DNA from: an uncultured Actinomycetes bacterium
GTDB taxonomy: Bacteria; Actinomycetota; Acidimicrobiia; Acidimicrobiales; Ilumatobacteraceae
DNA length: 64,000 bases
Reading direction: 5' to 3'
Assembly (NCBI GenBank): GCA_903872155.1
Contig: CAIQJP010000161.1
Span: 1-64,000 of the forward strand
Part shown: positions 8,513 to 17,927 of the stretch, piece by piece
How positions within the stretch are numbered: the stretch's first letter is position 1
Layout: every line of letters begins with the position of its first letter
Notes under the pieces: model-generated
Told to the model about the DNA's origin: nothing
The model's database searches: none
Seen by the model: only the letters and a program-made list of their open reading frames with translations
Position numbers and translations under genes: made by a program

Positions 8513-8998
8513 TTAGTGCTTGGTCGGATCGTCATTGAGCAGTCGAACTGCATGTGGCAAGACATCAACGATGGCTTCAATTTGTTCAACGCAGCCCTTA
8601 GGCGAACCTGGCGTATTGCAAATGATTGATTGGCCTCTGATGCCAACAATGCCCCTTGACAGCCGACCCAACGGGTTCACGAGACGCATGGCCTCAGCAA
8701 GACCAGGGGCTTCACGTTCAATCACTTGGCGCGTACCTTCGGGGGTTTGATCACGCGGGGCAAAACCAGTGCCTCCGGTACTCACAATTACTCCCGCAAA
8801 ATTGTCAGACATTCGAACCAACGCTTCGGCAACATTGTCCACACCGTCGGCGGTGAGTCCGCTCTCGACCACAACAAACCCGTGCCGTTCAAGCGCCTCG
8901 GCCAATTTCGCACCCGAAAGATCTTCACGCGTGCCGTGCACGACGCCGTCACTCACGGTCAGAACCTTGGCAAGGATCGGCGACAGATCATCAGTCAT
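8513..8998 (-). CDS. MoaB/MogA-family molybdopterin adenylyltransferase-like protein
   Basis: Adenylylates molybdopterin before metal insertion, if it acts like MogA. From ATG 8998 the protein has about 161 residues with LTVSDGVVHGTREDLSG near the start, the MPT-binding STGGTGFAPRDQTPEGT, and NTPGSPKGCVEQ near the end. The frame is open upstream to 9112, but ATG 8998 fits the family and overlaps the rsmB stop by 8 bp. No other molybdenum-cofactor gene is in the window, so its placement in a translation-related operon is a conserved oddity rather than a pathway clue. Confidence 0.88.
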   Translation of the reverse strand: MTDDLSPILAKVLTVSDGVVHGTREDLSGAKLAEALERHGFVVVESGLTADGVDNVAEALVRMSDNFAGVIVSTGGTGFAPRDQTPEGTRQVIEREAPGLAEAMRLVNPLGRLSRGIVGIRGQSIICNTPGSPKGCVEQIEAIVDVLPHAVRLLNDDPTKH

Positions 8999-10121
8999 GG
9001 CGGCGACGATATCTGATGAGGACCATGCCATCAGTGTCGGCATGATGTGGGAGAACTCGATGACCGATTCCGAAGTCGGACCAATCATCACCAAGAGGCG
9101 GTAGGCCGTCATCTCCTGCCCGACCTACAACATCAAACCCTTCGGGTACGCCGTGCTCTGTTGACTCAGCGGCGGTAATTGTGCAGACCGAGTACACAAG
9201 CACTCCCCCTGGCTTCACAAGTGGGGCCGAAGCAGCAAGTAAACGCTTTTGCAATACCGCGAGTTCTTCAACGTCTTTGCTCGTGATTCGCCAACGGGCA
9301 TCCGCACGACGACGCAATGCGCCCAGCCCCGAACACGGCGCGTCAAGTAACACCCGATCGAAACTGCCAAGAAGAAAAGGAGGTGCAACTCCATCAGCCG
9401 CAACGACTGGCAAGTGATAACCCATGCGTTCGGCGTTCTTGGCAACAAGACCTGCTCTGGTTGGTTGCAAGTCTGCGCCAATCACTGTTGCTCCACTTGC
9501 TGCCAATCCGGTGGCCTTGCCACCTGGCCCTGCACATAAGTCAAGAACTAATTCGCCTCGCTGCGCACCAACTGATGCCGCAACCCATTGGCTTGATTCA
9601 TCTTGCACATAGCCATCGCTACGCGTGGATACAGGCGACGGAACATTCATTCGCTCAAGAGCAGCTATTGCGTCTTCGTTCGACATTTCGGCGTGAAAGC
9701 GTTCGCTGATCCAATCGGGATAACTGAGACGAACAGCGTCATTAGGCCAAATCATTGCAACAGTTGAAACTTTGCGAAGAACTGCATTCACAAAACCACT
9801 CGTTTTACGCGTCGCCAAATCGACGGTTGCCGAAACCGCAGCATGCGGAGCGACCCCGGCAAAAACCAACTGGTACGCACCAAGTCGCAACAATGTCCGC
9901 GTGGCATCATCGGGTTCGCTCATCACGAACCGATCGATGACTGCGTCGCAGGCTCGTCGCATCCGGGTTGTTCCATAAACAAGTTCGGTGACGAATCGCC
10001 GATCTGGATCGGAGAGTTTTGAGCGCGACAAGAGTGCCGGCAAAACCAAGTTGGCGTATGCCCCATCGTGGTCGATGCGCATCAAAGCAGCGAGCGCTAC
10101 CGAACGAGATGATTCAGTCAC
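8991..10121 (-). CDS. rsmB: 16S rRNA (cytosine-967 C5)-methyltransferase
   Basis: A NusB-like RNA-binding domain (about residues 1-125) precedes a NOP2/Sun SAM methyltransferase domain. Motif I is VLDLCAGPGGKATGLA, motif IV DAPCSGLGALRRRADARW and motif VI VYSVCTITAAES, carrying the two cysteines used in catalysis. 376 residues is somewhat shorter than E. coli RsmB. The start is GTG 10121, overlapping fmt by 8 bp. The fmt-rsmB pairing is widespread. Confidence 0.93.
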   Translation of the reverse strand: MTESSRSVALAALMRIDHDGAYANLVLPALLSRSKLSDPDRRFVTELVYGTTRMRRACDAVIDRFVMSEPDDATRTLLRLGAYQLVFAGVAPHAAVSATVDLATRKTSGFVNAVLRKVSTVAMIWPNDAVRLSYPDWISERFHAEMSNEDAIAALERMNVPSPVSTRSDGYVQDESSQWVAASVGAQRGELVLDLCAGPGGKATGLAASGATVIGADLQPTRAGLVAKNAERMGYHLPVVAADGVAPPFLLGSFDRVLLDAPCSGLGALRRRADARWRITSKDVEELAVLQKRLLAASAPLVKPGGVLVYSVCTITAAESTEHGVPEGFDVVGRAGDDGLPPLGDDWSDFGIGHRVLPHHADTDGMVLIRYRRRHD

Positions 10122-11061
10122 TAGTTAACTTCTCTCCATGAGTTGGTTGAGTTCCGTTGATCCACGAGACAACATCCATTCGGGGTTTGCCTTCGGGCTG
10201 AACGATTTTGAGTTCAAGAATTTCGCTACCTGTCGCAACGCGTGCCGAATTCTTGGTGACGATCAATGAACCAATATCCACTGCGGGTTCACGAACCACA
10301 TCGGCGTGATGAATCTTGAAACGCTTGCCACGAAACATCGTCCAGGCGTTTCCGAGCCGAATCAATCGTGAAATTTCATTCGCCGATTTTGACCAATCAA
10401 TACGCAACTCTGACGACTCAATTTTCTCGGCATACGTCGCTTCGCCAATCTGAGGAACGACGGGATCAAGGCCCGATTTCAATTGTTCAATGAGTAGTTG
10501 TGAACCTTCAGCGATCAAGTGAGTACGAATATCATCGGCAGTCGTTGAGTCTGTAATGGCCATGGTTCGCAGCCCAATGACACCGCCGGTATCAAGGCCT
10601 TCTTCAATTTGCATTAAACAGACACCGGTTTGCGTATCACCGGCTAATAATGCTCGTTCGATTGGTGCTGCTCCTCGCCATTTCGGCAATAACGAAACAT
10701 GCAAGTTGACCATCGGAATTTCGGCGAGCACATGTGGCTTAATGAGCGCCCCATACGCAACAACCACGGCAAGATCGAAGGGCTTGACGCGATGTTGTTC
10801 AAGCAAGTCATCAACTTTGTGAGACACCGACAACCCAAGTTCGAGCGCTGCCACTTTGACTGGGCTCGGAAATAAATCGTTTCCACGGGCTCGTCGTTTA
10901 TCAACTCGCGTCACCACATGTCCGACTTCGATGCCAGATTCAACGAGAGAACGCAATACCGGAACGGCGAGTTCAGGTGTCCCTAAGAATGCGACACGTT
11001 GAACTGCACCAACCGGCAAAGGTGCCAAAGCTTCAGGCGTGCGCTCGGACATTTGGTTCAT
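10114..11061 (-). CDS. fmt: methionyl-tRNA formyltransferase
   Basis: Formylates initiator Met-tRNA using 10-formyl-tetrahydrofolate. The 315 residues show the N-terminal formyltransferase fold (RVAFLGTPELAVPVLRSL), the catalytic segment NLHVSLLPKWRGAAPIERAL with the conserved Asn and His, and then the essential Asp region. The C-terminal tRNA-binding OB domain is present. The usual NLHPSLLP motif has Val in place of Pro. The ATG overlaps the def stop as ATGA. Confidence 0.96.
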   Translation of the reverse strand: MNQMSERTPEALAPLPVGAVQRVAFLGTPELAVPVLRSLVESGIEVGHVVTRVDKRRARGNDLFPSPVKVAALELGLSVSHKVDDLLEQHRVKPFDLAVVVAYGALIKPHVLAEIPMVNLHVSLLPKWRGAAPIERALLAGDTQTGVCLMQIEEGLDTGGVIGLRTMAITDSTTADDIRTHLIAEGSQLLIEQLKSGLDPVVPQIGEATYAEKIESSELRIDWSKSANEISRLIRLGNAWTMFRGKRFKIHHADVVREPAVDIGSLIVTKNSARVATGSEILELKIVQPEGKPRMDVVSWINGTQPTHGEKLTSD

Positions 11062-11585
11062 TCAGCTCGCAAACGCTTAATTTCGCCCACCGGCGCCGCT
11101 TGCTCTGAAAGCTTTTTGTATTCGGCAATCGCTTGCTTGCGCTGTTCGGGCTGCATTCGGTCAAACATCAACACACCGTTCAAATGGTCAAGTTCATGTT
11201 GGAACAGGCGCGCTTCAAGTTCGTCAGCTTCAAGTGAAATCTCGTTGCCGTTCATATCGATGCCCGTCATGAGCACCGTCTTGGGTCGCGTCATTTCGAC
11301 ATACAGGCCAGGAATACTCAAGCAACCCTCTTCGTATACCCATTCACCGTCAGATTCGGCGATTGTGGGGTTGAGAATCACCATCGGCTCATCATCCATA
11401 TCCCACACAAAAATTTGGCGCTGGATACCCACTTGAGGAGCAGCCAATCCAATACCCGAGTCGCTGTCGTACAGCGTGTCGAACATTTCTTCGACGATTC
11501 GGACGACCTTGCCGTCAATGTCTGTGACCGCTGCCGCCTGCGAAGCAAGCACTGGATCGCCGAAAGTACGAATTTGGTACGACAT
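11058..11585 (-). CDS. def: peptide deformylase
   Basis: Removes the N-formyl group from nascent proteins, the counterpart of fmt with which it overlaps by 4 bp. From ATG 11585 the protein is 175 residues. The three metal-site motifs are GIGLAAPQVG (44-53), EGCLSIP (86-92, ligand Cys88) and HELDH (130-134). The frame stays open to 11648, but that extension would enter the divergent methyltransferase gene and is not family sequence. Confidence 0.96.
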   Translation of the reverse strand: MSYQIRTFGDPVLASQAAAVTDIDGKVVRIVEEMFDTLYDSDSGIGLAAPQVGIQRQIFVWDMDDEPMVILNPTIAESDGEWVYEEGCLSIPGLYVEMTRPKTVLMTGIDMNGNEISLEADELEARLFQHELDHLNGVLMFDRMQPEQRKQAIAEYKKLSEQAAPVGEIKRLRAE

Positions 11586-11606
11586 ACCTGACAGGCTACC
11601 TATGAC

Positions 11607-12230
11607 ATGTCTGTACCTGATGCTCCTTCGAATCTTCCGCCCGCCCATTATTTCAATGAGGACCCTGAGGTTCCCTCAGCGCGCAAGCGCATTGATGTCT
11701 CTCTGCCCGACGGAAGTTTCAGTATTGAAACCGACACTGGCGTTTTTTCGCACGGGCGAGTTGACTCGGGAACCAAAGTCTTATTGATGGAAGCACCAGC
11801 ACTGCCGACGGCAGGAAACGTGCTCGACCTCGGATGCGGATCTGGTCCGATTGCGATGACAATGGCTCGTCGTTCACCAGGAAGTGCCGTATGGGCCGTT
11901 GACGTTAATGAACGGGCCCGACAACTCACACGTGACAACGCCTCAGCATTAGGTCTCACCAACGTCACGGTTACAGCACCCGATGAAGTTCCAGACGATG
12001 TGGTCTTTGATGTCATCTGGAGTAATCCACCCATCAAAGTTGGCAAACAAGAATTGCATGATCTCTTAAATCGTTGGCTGGCTCGCTTGTCACCTGATGG
12101 CTACGCAGTGCTCGTTGTCAACAAAAATCTCGGTAGTGATTCACTTGCGAAGTGGCTCACTGAACTTGGTTGGACCGTGAAGAGAATTTCGTCGCGTCAA
12201 GGTTTTCGCGTCCTCACAGTCAAACGTTAG
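11607..12230 (+). CDS. RsmC-like class I SAM-dependent methyltransferase
   Basis: A 207-residue methyltransferase-small-domain protein. The SAM loop VLDLGCGSGPIAMTMA and the catalytic-type motif IWSNPPIKVGK (an NPP[FY]-like motif with Ile) place it near RsmC/RlmG, which methylate guanine N2 in rRNA. Only one domain is present, so it corresponds to the short form common in Gram-positives. It is divergent from def with only 21 bp between starts, and convergent with priA (11 bp). Confidence 0.88.
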   Translation: MSVPDAPSNLPPAHYFNEDPEVPSARKRIDVSLPDGSFSIETDTGVFSHGRVDSGTKVLLMEAPALPTAGNVLDLGCGSGPIAMTMARRSPGSAVWAVDVNERARQLTRDNASALGLTNVTVTAPDEVPDDVVFDVIWSNPPIKVGKQELHDLLNRWLARLSPDGYAVLVVNKNLGSDSLAKWLTELGWTVKRISSRQGFRVLTVKR

Positions 12231-12241
12231 AAATGAACCCG

Positions 12242-14011
12242 CTAGATGCGAGGCGGATCAACCTCTATACGGATTTTTGAATTGGCCGGTCTCACTGTCG
12301 ATGCGCAGGCTTGAGTCAAGAGCTCGTGGTTAGCCGCTCGCACCATCCATTTATCACGATGCGCAGCAGTACTCACTCCAGCAGATTTGGCGAGTTCAAG
12401 CACAAATTCATCGGCCCCGTCCCCTTCAATAATGGCGATCGCTGAAGCAGGTGGCAGTCCAAGCATTTGCCGGCGAGAAATTTCTGCACTACTCACGATT
12501 GATGGATTACCAGCAACCGCAGCACGCACAACTTCGTGATCGGGCATTGACGTTTGCAGAATGATTCGTCCACCACGATCGCGAACACCAACCAATCGAG
12601 CGGCACGAGCCACTAATGAAAAGGCTTGTTCACTCGCGCGATATCGCGGCGCGAGTAGTTCACTATCAAAGTCCAAAAATGCCACGACATCAATCCGTCG
12701 TACACGATGCAGTACTGCCTCGGTGCCAATAAATACATCGGCCTTGGTGTCATCGAGAGAATCTTCTTTTTCTTTGCCAGCAACGACGGCTAAAACATCG
12801 CGTTGCGCCGCAGCTTCAATTTCGTCACGCAAACGCGCGACTCCTGGACGAATACGCGACAATACTGACGATCCACATGATCCACAGATTCGTGGGCGCG
12901 TGGCACCGCATGCTCCGCAATCAAGACGTCCTGGCACTTCTTCGACCATTGCACCTTGGCAAACTTCACATCGCGTGAGCGCGTTACACGAGCGACATGC
13001 CAACAGACGAGCCTGACCCTTCGTATTCAGAACGCAGGCAACGCGCAAATCAGCATGACGCAAATAGGCAATGAGTTCAGATGACAGCATCGAACGCTTC
13101 CATGGTTCGAGATCGCTTTGATCAACGACTTCTACATGAGGCCACGCAGCCTTCTCACGATCGGGCGATGGCGCCACCAAAGCACGGCCCGACATGCCGA
13201 CAACACTCGGGCATGGAGAAACGAGAAGTAACGGAGCATCAGCGCGACGGCAACGTTCGGCAAGCACATCTCGCGCATGCCAGGTTGGCGCACGTTCTTC
13301 TTGAAGCGACTCTTCATGTTCATCAAGAAGCACTGCTGCTTTCAGACCTGGACACGGGGCAAACGCCGCAGCGCGTGAACCGATGACAACATCGACTCCG
13401 CCTCGTGCAAGTGCCCACTCTTCGGGCATTAATGCCACTGAGATTCCAGCCCGACGAAGTCGATGAGCCAAGACATTTGCCGAGTCAACCGATGCACACA
13501 CAACCAATGTGGGACCAACTCGTGCAGCAGCCAACAGAGCGGGCATTTGATCGGCGCTTGGTGGCAAACGCAATACGCCACCGCCGTCGGCCAACAGTTT
13601 GGTCGCAGCTGGCGAAACTGGTTCGGCCAAAACTTTCGTACGACGCAACGGTGCGGGGCGAGTCACCACCGTATTGGGCGAAGCAGTCACCAAAAAAGGT
13701 CGTAATCGAGATGCACACCAACGAACAGAAGCCCAACGACAAATATCGAGCATCTCGGCATCGGGCCCAATCCCGCTCGACTTATCAATTGATTTCAACT
13801 TGTCGACGGCCACACCTTGTGACGGTGCACCAAGTGAAACGACCCAGCCACCAACGCGACGACCATTCAGCGAAACACGGACGCGTGAACCAATCTCAAT
13901 GACCGAAACAAGTTCGGTCGGCACGACATAGTCAAAGACCCGATCAAGACCAGTGAGGTCGGGAACAACACCAGCTACTACTGGTTCGTGCACGACCGCT
14001 TCGGCCGTCAT
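12242..14011 (-). CDS. priA: PriA-like primosomal protein N', lacking Walker A
   Basis: 589 residues, shorter than the roughly 730 of E. coli PriA. The N-terminal 3'-DNA-binding domain is present. The helicase part is degenerate: no GxGKT loop precedes the VGPTLVVCASV segment, although a DEHEE box (LLDEHEE) remains. The zinc-binding domain is intact, with four CxxC pairs (CRSC, CEVC, CGAC, CGSC) near residues 360-410. Actinobacterial PriA proteins are known to lack helicase motifs, so this is lineage-typical. It probably loads or bridges the primosome rather than unwinding DNA. It is last in the long minus-strand run, 34 bp after metK. Confidence 0.9.
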   Translation of the reverse strand: MTAEAVVHEPVVAGVVPDLTGLDRVFDYVVPTELVSVIEIGSRVRVSLNGRRVGGWVVSLGAPSQGVAVDKLKSIDKSSGIGPDAEMLDICRWASVRWCASRLRPFLVTASPNTVVTRPAPLRRTKVLAEPVSPAATKLLADGGGVLRLPPSADQMPALLAAARVGPTLVVCASVDSANVLAHRLRRAGISVALMPEEWALARGGVDVVIGSRAAAFAPCPGLKAAVLLDEHEESLQEERAPTWHARDVLAERCRRADAPLLLVSPCPSVVGMSGRALVAPSPDREKAAWPHVEVVDQSDLEPWKRSMLSSELIAYLRHADLRVACVLNTKGQARLLACRSCNALTRCEVCQGAMVEEVPGRLDCGACGATRPRICGSCGSSVLSRIRPGVARLRDEIEAAAQRDVLAVVAGKEKEDSLDDTKADVFIGTEAVLHRVRRIDVVAFLDFDSELLAPRYRASEQAFSLVARAARLVGVRDRGGRIILQTSMPDHEVVRAAVAGNPSIVSSAEISRRQMLGLPPASAIAIIEGDGADEFVLELAKSAGVSTAAHRDKWMVRAANHELLTQACASTVRPANSKIRIEVDPPRI

Positions 14012-14045
14012 GTCACTAACAATCGACAGGTATCGACGTGTGGAC

Positions 14046-15239
14046 TCAGCGACCGAGCGCAGCGGAGAATTCGGACAAGCGTGACAACTTCTCCCATTCG
14101 AAATCTGCCAACTCGCGGCCGAAGTGACCGTAAGCAGCAGTCTGCTGATAGATCGGACGCTTCAACTGCAAGTCGCGAACAATCGCGGCGGGACGAAGGT
14201 CAAAGGTTGCACGAACAGCAGCTTCAATCTTCTCAACAGCAACCTTTTCAGTTCCGAAGGTTTCGACCAAAATGCTGACGGGGTGAGCCATACCAATTGC
14301 GTATGCAACTTGAACTTCGCAACGATCGGCTGCACCGGAAGCAACAACATGCTTGGCAACCCAACGTGATGCGTAGGCAGCCGAACGGTCGACCTTGCTC
14401 GGATCTTTTCCACTGAATGCTCCACCACCGTGACGTCCCATACCGCCGTAGGTGTCAACGATGATCTTGCGACCAGTCAATCCAGTGTCGGCATGTGGTC
14501 CACCCAAAACAAACTTGCCCGTTGGGTTGATGAAGATGGAGTAATCATCATTAGCAAACTGTGCCGGAATCATGGGGCGAATCACTTGCTCGATGAGGTC
14601 GGGGCGAATCACGGTGTCGCGATCGATCCCTTCATCATGCTGAGTTGAGATGAGAACAGTCTTCAAGCGGACTGGCTTGCCATCTTCATAATCAAAAGTC
14701 ACCTGAGTCTTGCCGTCGGGACGAAGGTAAGGAATCTGGCTTGACTTGCGCACCAATGCCAAACGCTCCGCCAAACGGTGGGCCAAGTGAATCGGTAACG
14801 GCATCAAAGTTTCGGTTTCGTTACATGCGTAACCAAACATCATTCCTTGGTCGCCGGCACCTTGAAGATCGAGATCGTCGCTTCCGGTACGTGCACGAAC
14901 TTCTTCGCTCTTGTTCACGCCTTGAGCGATGTCGGGCGACTGTGCGTCTAATGCAACGAGCACACCACAGGTCTTGCCATCAAAACCAAAATCTGCATTG
15001 GTGTAACCAATGCCCTTGATGACTTCGCGAGCAGTCTCAGCAATGTCAACATATGCCTCGGTCGTAATTTCACCCGAAACCAAGCACAAGCCGGTCGTCA
15101 CCAAAGTTTCGCAGGCAACACGCGCGTGCGGGTCTTGCGCGAGGATCGCATCAAGCACCGCATCAGAAACCTGATCGGCGACCTTGTCGGGGTGACCTTC
15201 GGTCACGCTTTCAGAAGTAAATGTCCAATTACGACTCAT
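14046..15239 (-). CDS. metK: S-adenosylmethionine synthetase
   Basis: Makes SAM from methionine and ATP. 397 residues, close to the usual 385-400. The opening [20 protein letters not shown], the hexapeptide [12 protein letters not shown] and the glycine-rich [19 protein letters not shown] are all intact. A ribosome site (GGAG, 5 nt spacing) precedes ATG 15239. Only 60 bp separate it from coaBC, with no SAM riboswitch. Confidence 0.98.
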   Translation of the reverse strand: MSRNWTFTSESVTEGHPDKVADQVSDAVLDAILAQDPHARVACETLVTTGLCLVSGEITTEAYVDIAETAREVIKGIGYTNADFGFDGKTCGVLVALDAQSPDIAQGVNKSEEVRARTGSDDLDLQGAGDQGMMFGYACNETETLMPLPIHLAHRLAERLALVRKSSQIPYLRPDGKTQVTFDYEDGKPVRLKTVLISTQHDEGIDRDTVIRPDLIEQVIRPMIPAQFANDDYSIFINPTGKFVLGGPHADTGLTGRKIIVDTYGGMGRHGGGAFSGKDPSKVDRSAAYASRWVAKHVVASGAADRCEVQVAYAIGMAHPVSILVETFGTEKVAVEKIEAAVRATFDLRPAAIVRDLQLKRPIYQQTAAYGHFGRELADFEWEKLSRLSEFSAALGR

Positions 15240-15299
15240 GATGGCTCCGTGTCATCTCTTTCGGTGAAAGAAGTGTGTTCAATAAAACTTCGAGCGCAG

Positions 15300-16496
15300 T
15301 TACTGAGTAGCCCGTATCTGCACCACGATGTCAAGCAACGCCCGAGCCACAGCCCGCTTGTCAGTCAACGACAAAGACTCTAGAGCCTGGTTGGGTCGTA
15401 AGAAGGTGACTGCATTGGTGTCATGGGCAAAACCGACACCAGGCTGACTGACGTCATTGGCCACAATCAGGTCAAGATTCTTGCGTTCAAGCTTGCTTTG
15501 AGCATTGGCCACTAAGTCTGATGTCTCGGCGGCGAAGCCTACGAGTACCTGACCAGGACGCTTCGAGGCCCCCAAGCCAGCCAAAATATCGGGTGTTGCT
15601 TCGAGGATAATTTGCGGGATTCCGCCGTCTTTTTTGATCTTTTCAGTCGCACATGCCACTGGGCGGAAATCGGCCACCGCAGCACTCATGACCATCACAT
15701 CGTTTGTCGACCACACCGACTCGATCGCCTCTTGCATCTGTGCTGCAGTTTCAACATTGACCACATTCACACCTGCAGGCACGGGCAGATCAACCGTTGA
15801 AATAAGTGTCACGTCGGCGCCCCGCGAGGCCGCCTCAGCGGCAACGGCGTAACCCTGTTTGCCGCTTGAGCGGTTGGCGATGACTCGCACCGAATCAATC
15901 GGTTCACGAGTTCCACCAGCACTCACAATGACTTTGACGCCGGCAAGATCTTTGGGCCCGAGTACTTGATGAACAGCAGCGATAATTGCTTCAGGCGATG
16001 CCAAACGGCCCTTACCAGAATCACCACCGGCCAATCGACCGGCTTCGGGCTCAACGATATGAACTCCGCGTGATGCGAGCGTGGCGACATTTTGTTGGAT
16101 CGCCGGGTGTTCCCACATCTCCGTGTGCATCGCGGGACACACAATGACTGGCGCACGCGTAGCGATCAACACGTTGGTCATGAGATCAGTTGACAAACCA
16201 TTGGCGTATGCACCAATCAACCGTGCGGTTGCGGGTGCAATCAGAACTAAATCGGCACCTTGACCAAGTTTTGTGTGCGGAATCGGCGACGCCTCATCCC
16301 AAAGAGAGGTTTGCACAGGCTCGCTTGCCAATGCCGACAATGTGGTGCGACCAATGAAATGTTCTGCGCCTTTTGTCATCACTGGAACGACATGCGCACC
16401 TGCGTCAACTAAACGACGAATAACTTCAACGGCTTTGTACGCGGCAATACCACCACAAACACCAACAACAATTCGCTTACCGGCCAGATCGGCCAT
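15300..16496 (-). CDS. coaBC: bifunctional phosphopantothenoylcysteine decarboxylase / phosphopantothenate-cysteine ligase
   Basis: Two steps of coenzyme A synthesis. The N-terminal CoaC flavoprotein domain shows GVCGGIAAYKAVEVIRRL, IPHTKLGQGADLVLIAPATA (catalytic His) and PAMHTEMWEHPA. The C-terminal CoaB domain shows IVSAGGTREPIDSVRVIANR and SSGKQGYAVAAEA. The CoaC Cys loop reads GRLAGGDSGKGR, with Gly where E. coli has its catalytic Cys; I recall the same change in mycobacterial CoaBC. ATG 16496 is preferred over an upstream in-frame TTG at 16502. It directly follows rpoZ. Confidence 0.95.
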   Translation of the reverse strand: MADLAGKRIVVGVCGGIAAYKAVEVIRRLVDAGAHVVPVMTKGAEHFIGRTTLSALASEPVQTSLWDEASPIPHTKLGQGADLVLIAPATARLIGAYANGLSTDLMTNVLIATRAPVIVCPAMHTEMWEHPAIQQNVATLASRGVHIVEPEAGRLAGGDSGKGRLASPEAIIAAVHQVLGPKDLAGVKVIVSAGGTREPIDSVRVIANRSSGKQGYAVAAEAASRGADVTLISTVDLPVPAGVNVVNVETAAQMQEAIESVWSTNDVMVMSAAVADFRPVACATEKIKKDGGIPQIILEATPDILAGLGASKRPGQVLVGFAAETSDLVANAQSKLERKNLDLIVANDVSQPGVGFAHDTNAVTFLRPNQALESLSLTDKRAVARALLDIVVQIRATQ

Positions 16497-16502
16497 GATC
16501 AA

Positions 16503-16895
16503 TCAGGCGTCGCCGGAATCAGCGTCTGATGCGCTGTCTTCGTTGATGACTTCGACGACATCTGCTTCGCTTGATGCTTCTTGAGCACTTGCGAACAAAG
16601 CAGCGGCGTCAGCTTGGGCTGCTTCTTCAGCGGCACGACGTTCGGCCATTTCATCGGCAGAAACGCGCACAATCTTGTCGGCGGCAATTTCTTCAAAGCC
16701 CATGCTGAGGGGCTTGCGCAACGATGCAACCTGCGGAGGAACAACCTTTGAGCTCACTGAGCCCATCTTGGCGTAGTACTGCTGCAACTCACGGGCACGG
16801 CTAGCCGCCAATGTCACCAAACTGAACTTTGAATCAACCTTGCCGAGAAGGACCTCAAGCTGTGGGGTCATCATGGAGTCGTTGGTTGCGGCCAT
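16503..16895 (-). CDS. rpoZ: DNA-directed RNA polymerase omega subunit
   Basis: 130 residues. The conserved omega core is seen in MMTPQLEVLLGKVDSKFSLV, then AASRARELQQYY and KPLSMGFEEIAADKI. Omega helps fold and stabilise the beta' subunit. An alanine- and acid-rich tail (about residues 85-130) is longer than in most omega proteins. The gmk-rpoZ-coaBC order is highly conserved in bacteria. An AACCC/GGGTT hairpin (16950-16967) lies in the 72-bp gap after gmk. Confidence 0.95.
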   Translation of the reverse strand: MAATNDSMMTPQLEVLLGKVDSKFSLVTLAASRARELQQYYAKMGSVSSKVVPPQVASLRKPLSMGFEEIAADKIVRVSADEMAERRAAEEAAQADAAALFASAQEASSEADVVEVINEDSASDADSGDA

Positions 16896-16967
16896 AGTAG
16901 ATCTGGTCCTTTGAGAGGGCTAACGCCAAATAGTTCAGCGCCTGAGCCTAACCCGAAATTGAGGGTT

Positions 16968-17561
16968 TTAGCGCCCTGCAAGCGAGCGAAGTCGCTCAAT
17001 GAGACTCAACAATTCGGTCACGGTGTGATCGAGGTCGTCGTTGACAAATGAGTAATCGGCCAGGGCCAGCCCAACTGGCTCCTCTTCTTCGGCTTTGCGT
17101 AGACGTTCAATGACCTTATGATCCGGGTCTCCCCGACCGATCAGGCGTCGACGTTGCTCGTCGCGAGATGGCGGCAAAATGAAAATCAAGACCGATTCGG
17201 GGTGACGAACCTTGACCTGTTGGGCGCCATCAACCTCGATTTCGAGAACGATGTCGCGACCGTCGCGCAAATCTGGCACGGGAGTGCCGTAGTAATTTCC
17301 CAAGAATTCGGTCCACTCTAAAAAGCCATTATTTTCGCGATGCTTTTCAAAAGCATCGCGCGTCGTAAATACGTACGCCTCATCATGCTCACCGGGCCGC
17401 TGTTCTCGGGTCGTCCACGATCGACTCAGAAGCAACGTGGGATCTCGGCGCAACAAGGCGTCAACAATGGTGCCCTTACCAACGCCACCTGGACCGGAGA
17501 CGATCAAAATCAATGGATCTGCACTCGACGATGAGGCGGGCGGTTCGGCCCGCTCGTTCAC
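16968..17561 (-). CDS. gmk: guanylate kinase
   Basis: Phosphorylates GMP to GDP. 197 residues with the P-loop SGPGGVGKGTIVDALL near residues 22-37, the GMP-binding region SRSWTTREQRPGEHD, then YVFTTRDAF and FLEWTEFLGNYYGTP. It starts at GTG 17561, overlapping the mihF stop by 4 bp (GTGA), so the two are translationally coupled. The pair mihF-gmk is characteristic of actinobacteria. Confidence 0.97.
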   Translation of the reverse strand: MNERAEPPASSSSADPLILIVSGPGGVGKGTIVDALLRRDPTLLLSRSWTTREQRPGEHDEAYVFTTRDAFEKHRENNGFLEWTEFLGNYYGTPVPDLRDGRDIVLEIEVDGAQQVKVRHPESVLIFILPPSRDEQRRRLIGRGDPDHKVIERLRKAEEEEPVGLALADYSFVNDDLDHTVTELLSLIERLRSLAGR

Positions 17562-17869
17562 TTGGCTAAGTATTCGAGAAGTGCTTTTTTCTGCTGCGTG
17601 CCCAGACCTTGGATCTTACGGTTGTCAGCAATGCCAACTTCCTCCATGATCTTGCGCGCTTTCACTTTGCCGAGGCCAGGAAGGCTTTCGAGCATGGCGA
17701 TGACCTTGAGCTTGCCCACATTGGGGTCAGCAGATTCAAGTGCGGCAGCGACCGTCAAGGTGCCCTGCTTGAGCTCGACCTTGATTGCGGCACGCGCAGT
17801 CCGTGCTTCTGCGGCCTTAGCGAGGGCTGCAGCACGCTGTTCTGGTGTGAGTATCGGAGGAGTAGCCAT
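17558..17869 (-). CDS. mihF: actinobacterial integration host factor (mIHF/sIHF type)
   Basis: A small basic nucleoid protein that bends DNA, unrelated to E. coli IHF. From ATG 17869 it is 103 residues, beginning MATPPILTPEQRAAALAKAA, followed by a charged helix. The helix-two-turn-helix DNA-binding part is LPGLGKVKARKIMEEVGI, and the tail GTQQKKALLEYL is also conserved. The frame is open to 17899, but the family start is at 17869. It is a strong actinobacterial marker. Confidence 0.95.
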   Translation of the reverse strand: MATPPILTPEQRAAALAKAAEARTARAAIKVELKQGTLTVAAALESADPNVGKLKVIAMLESLPGLGKVKARKIMEEVGIADNRKIQGLGTQQKKALLEYLAK

Positions 17870-17927
17870 GGCGAAACCGTACCTATCACAAGCGTTCAAT
17901 AGGTGGATACCAGCCCATTTCGACCAG

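Noticed and set aside
15240-15299. SAM riboswitch upstream of metK
   Set aside because: Only 60 bp are available after the coaBC stop and no riboswitch stems are visible.
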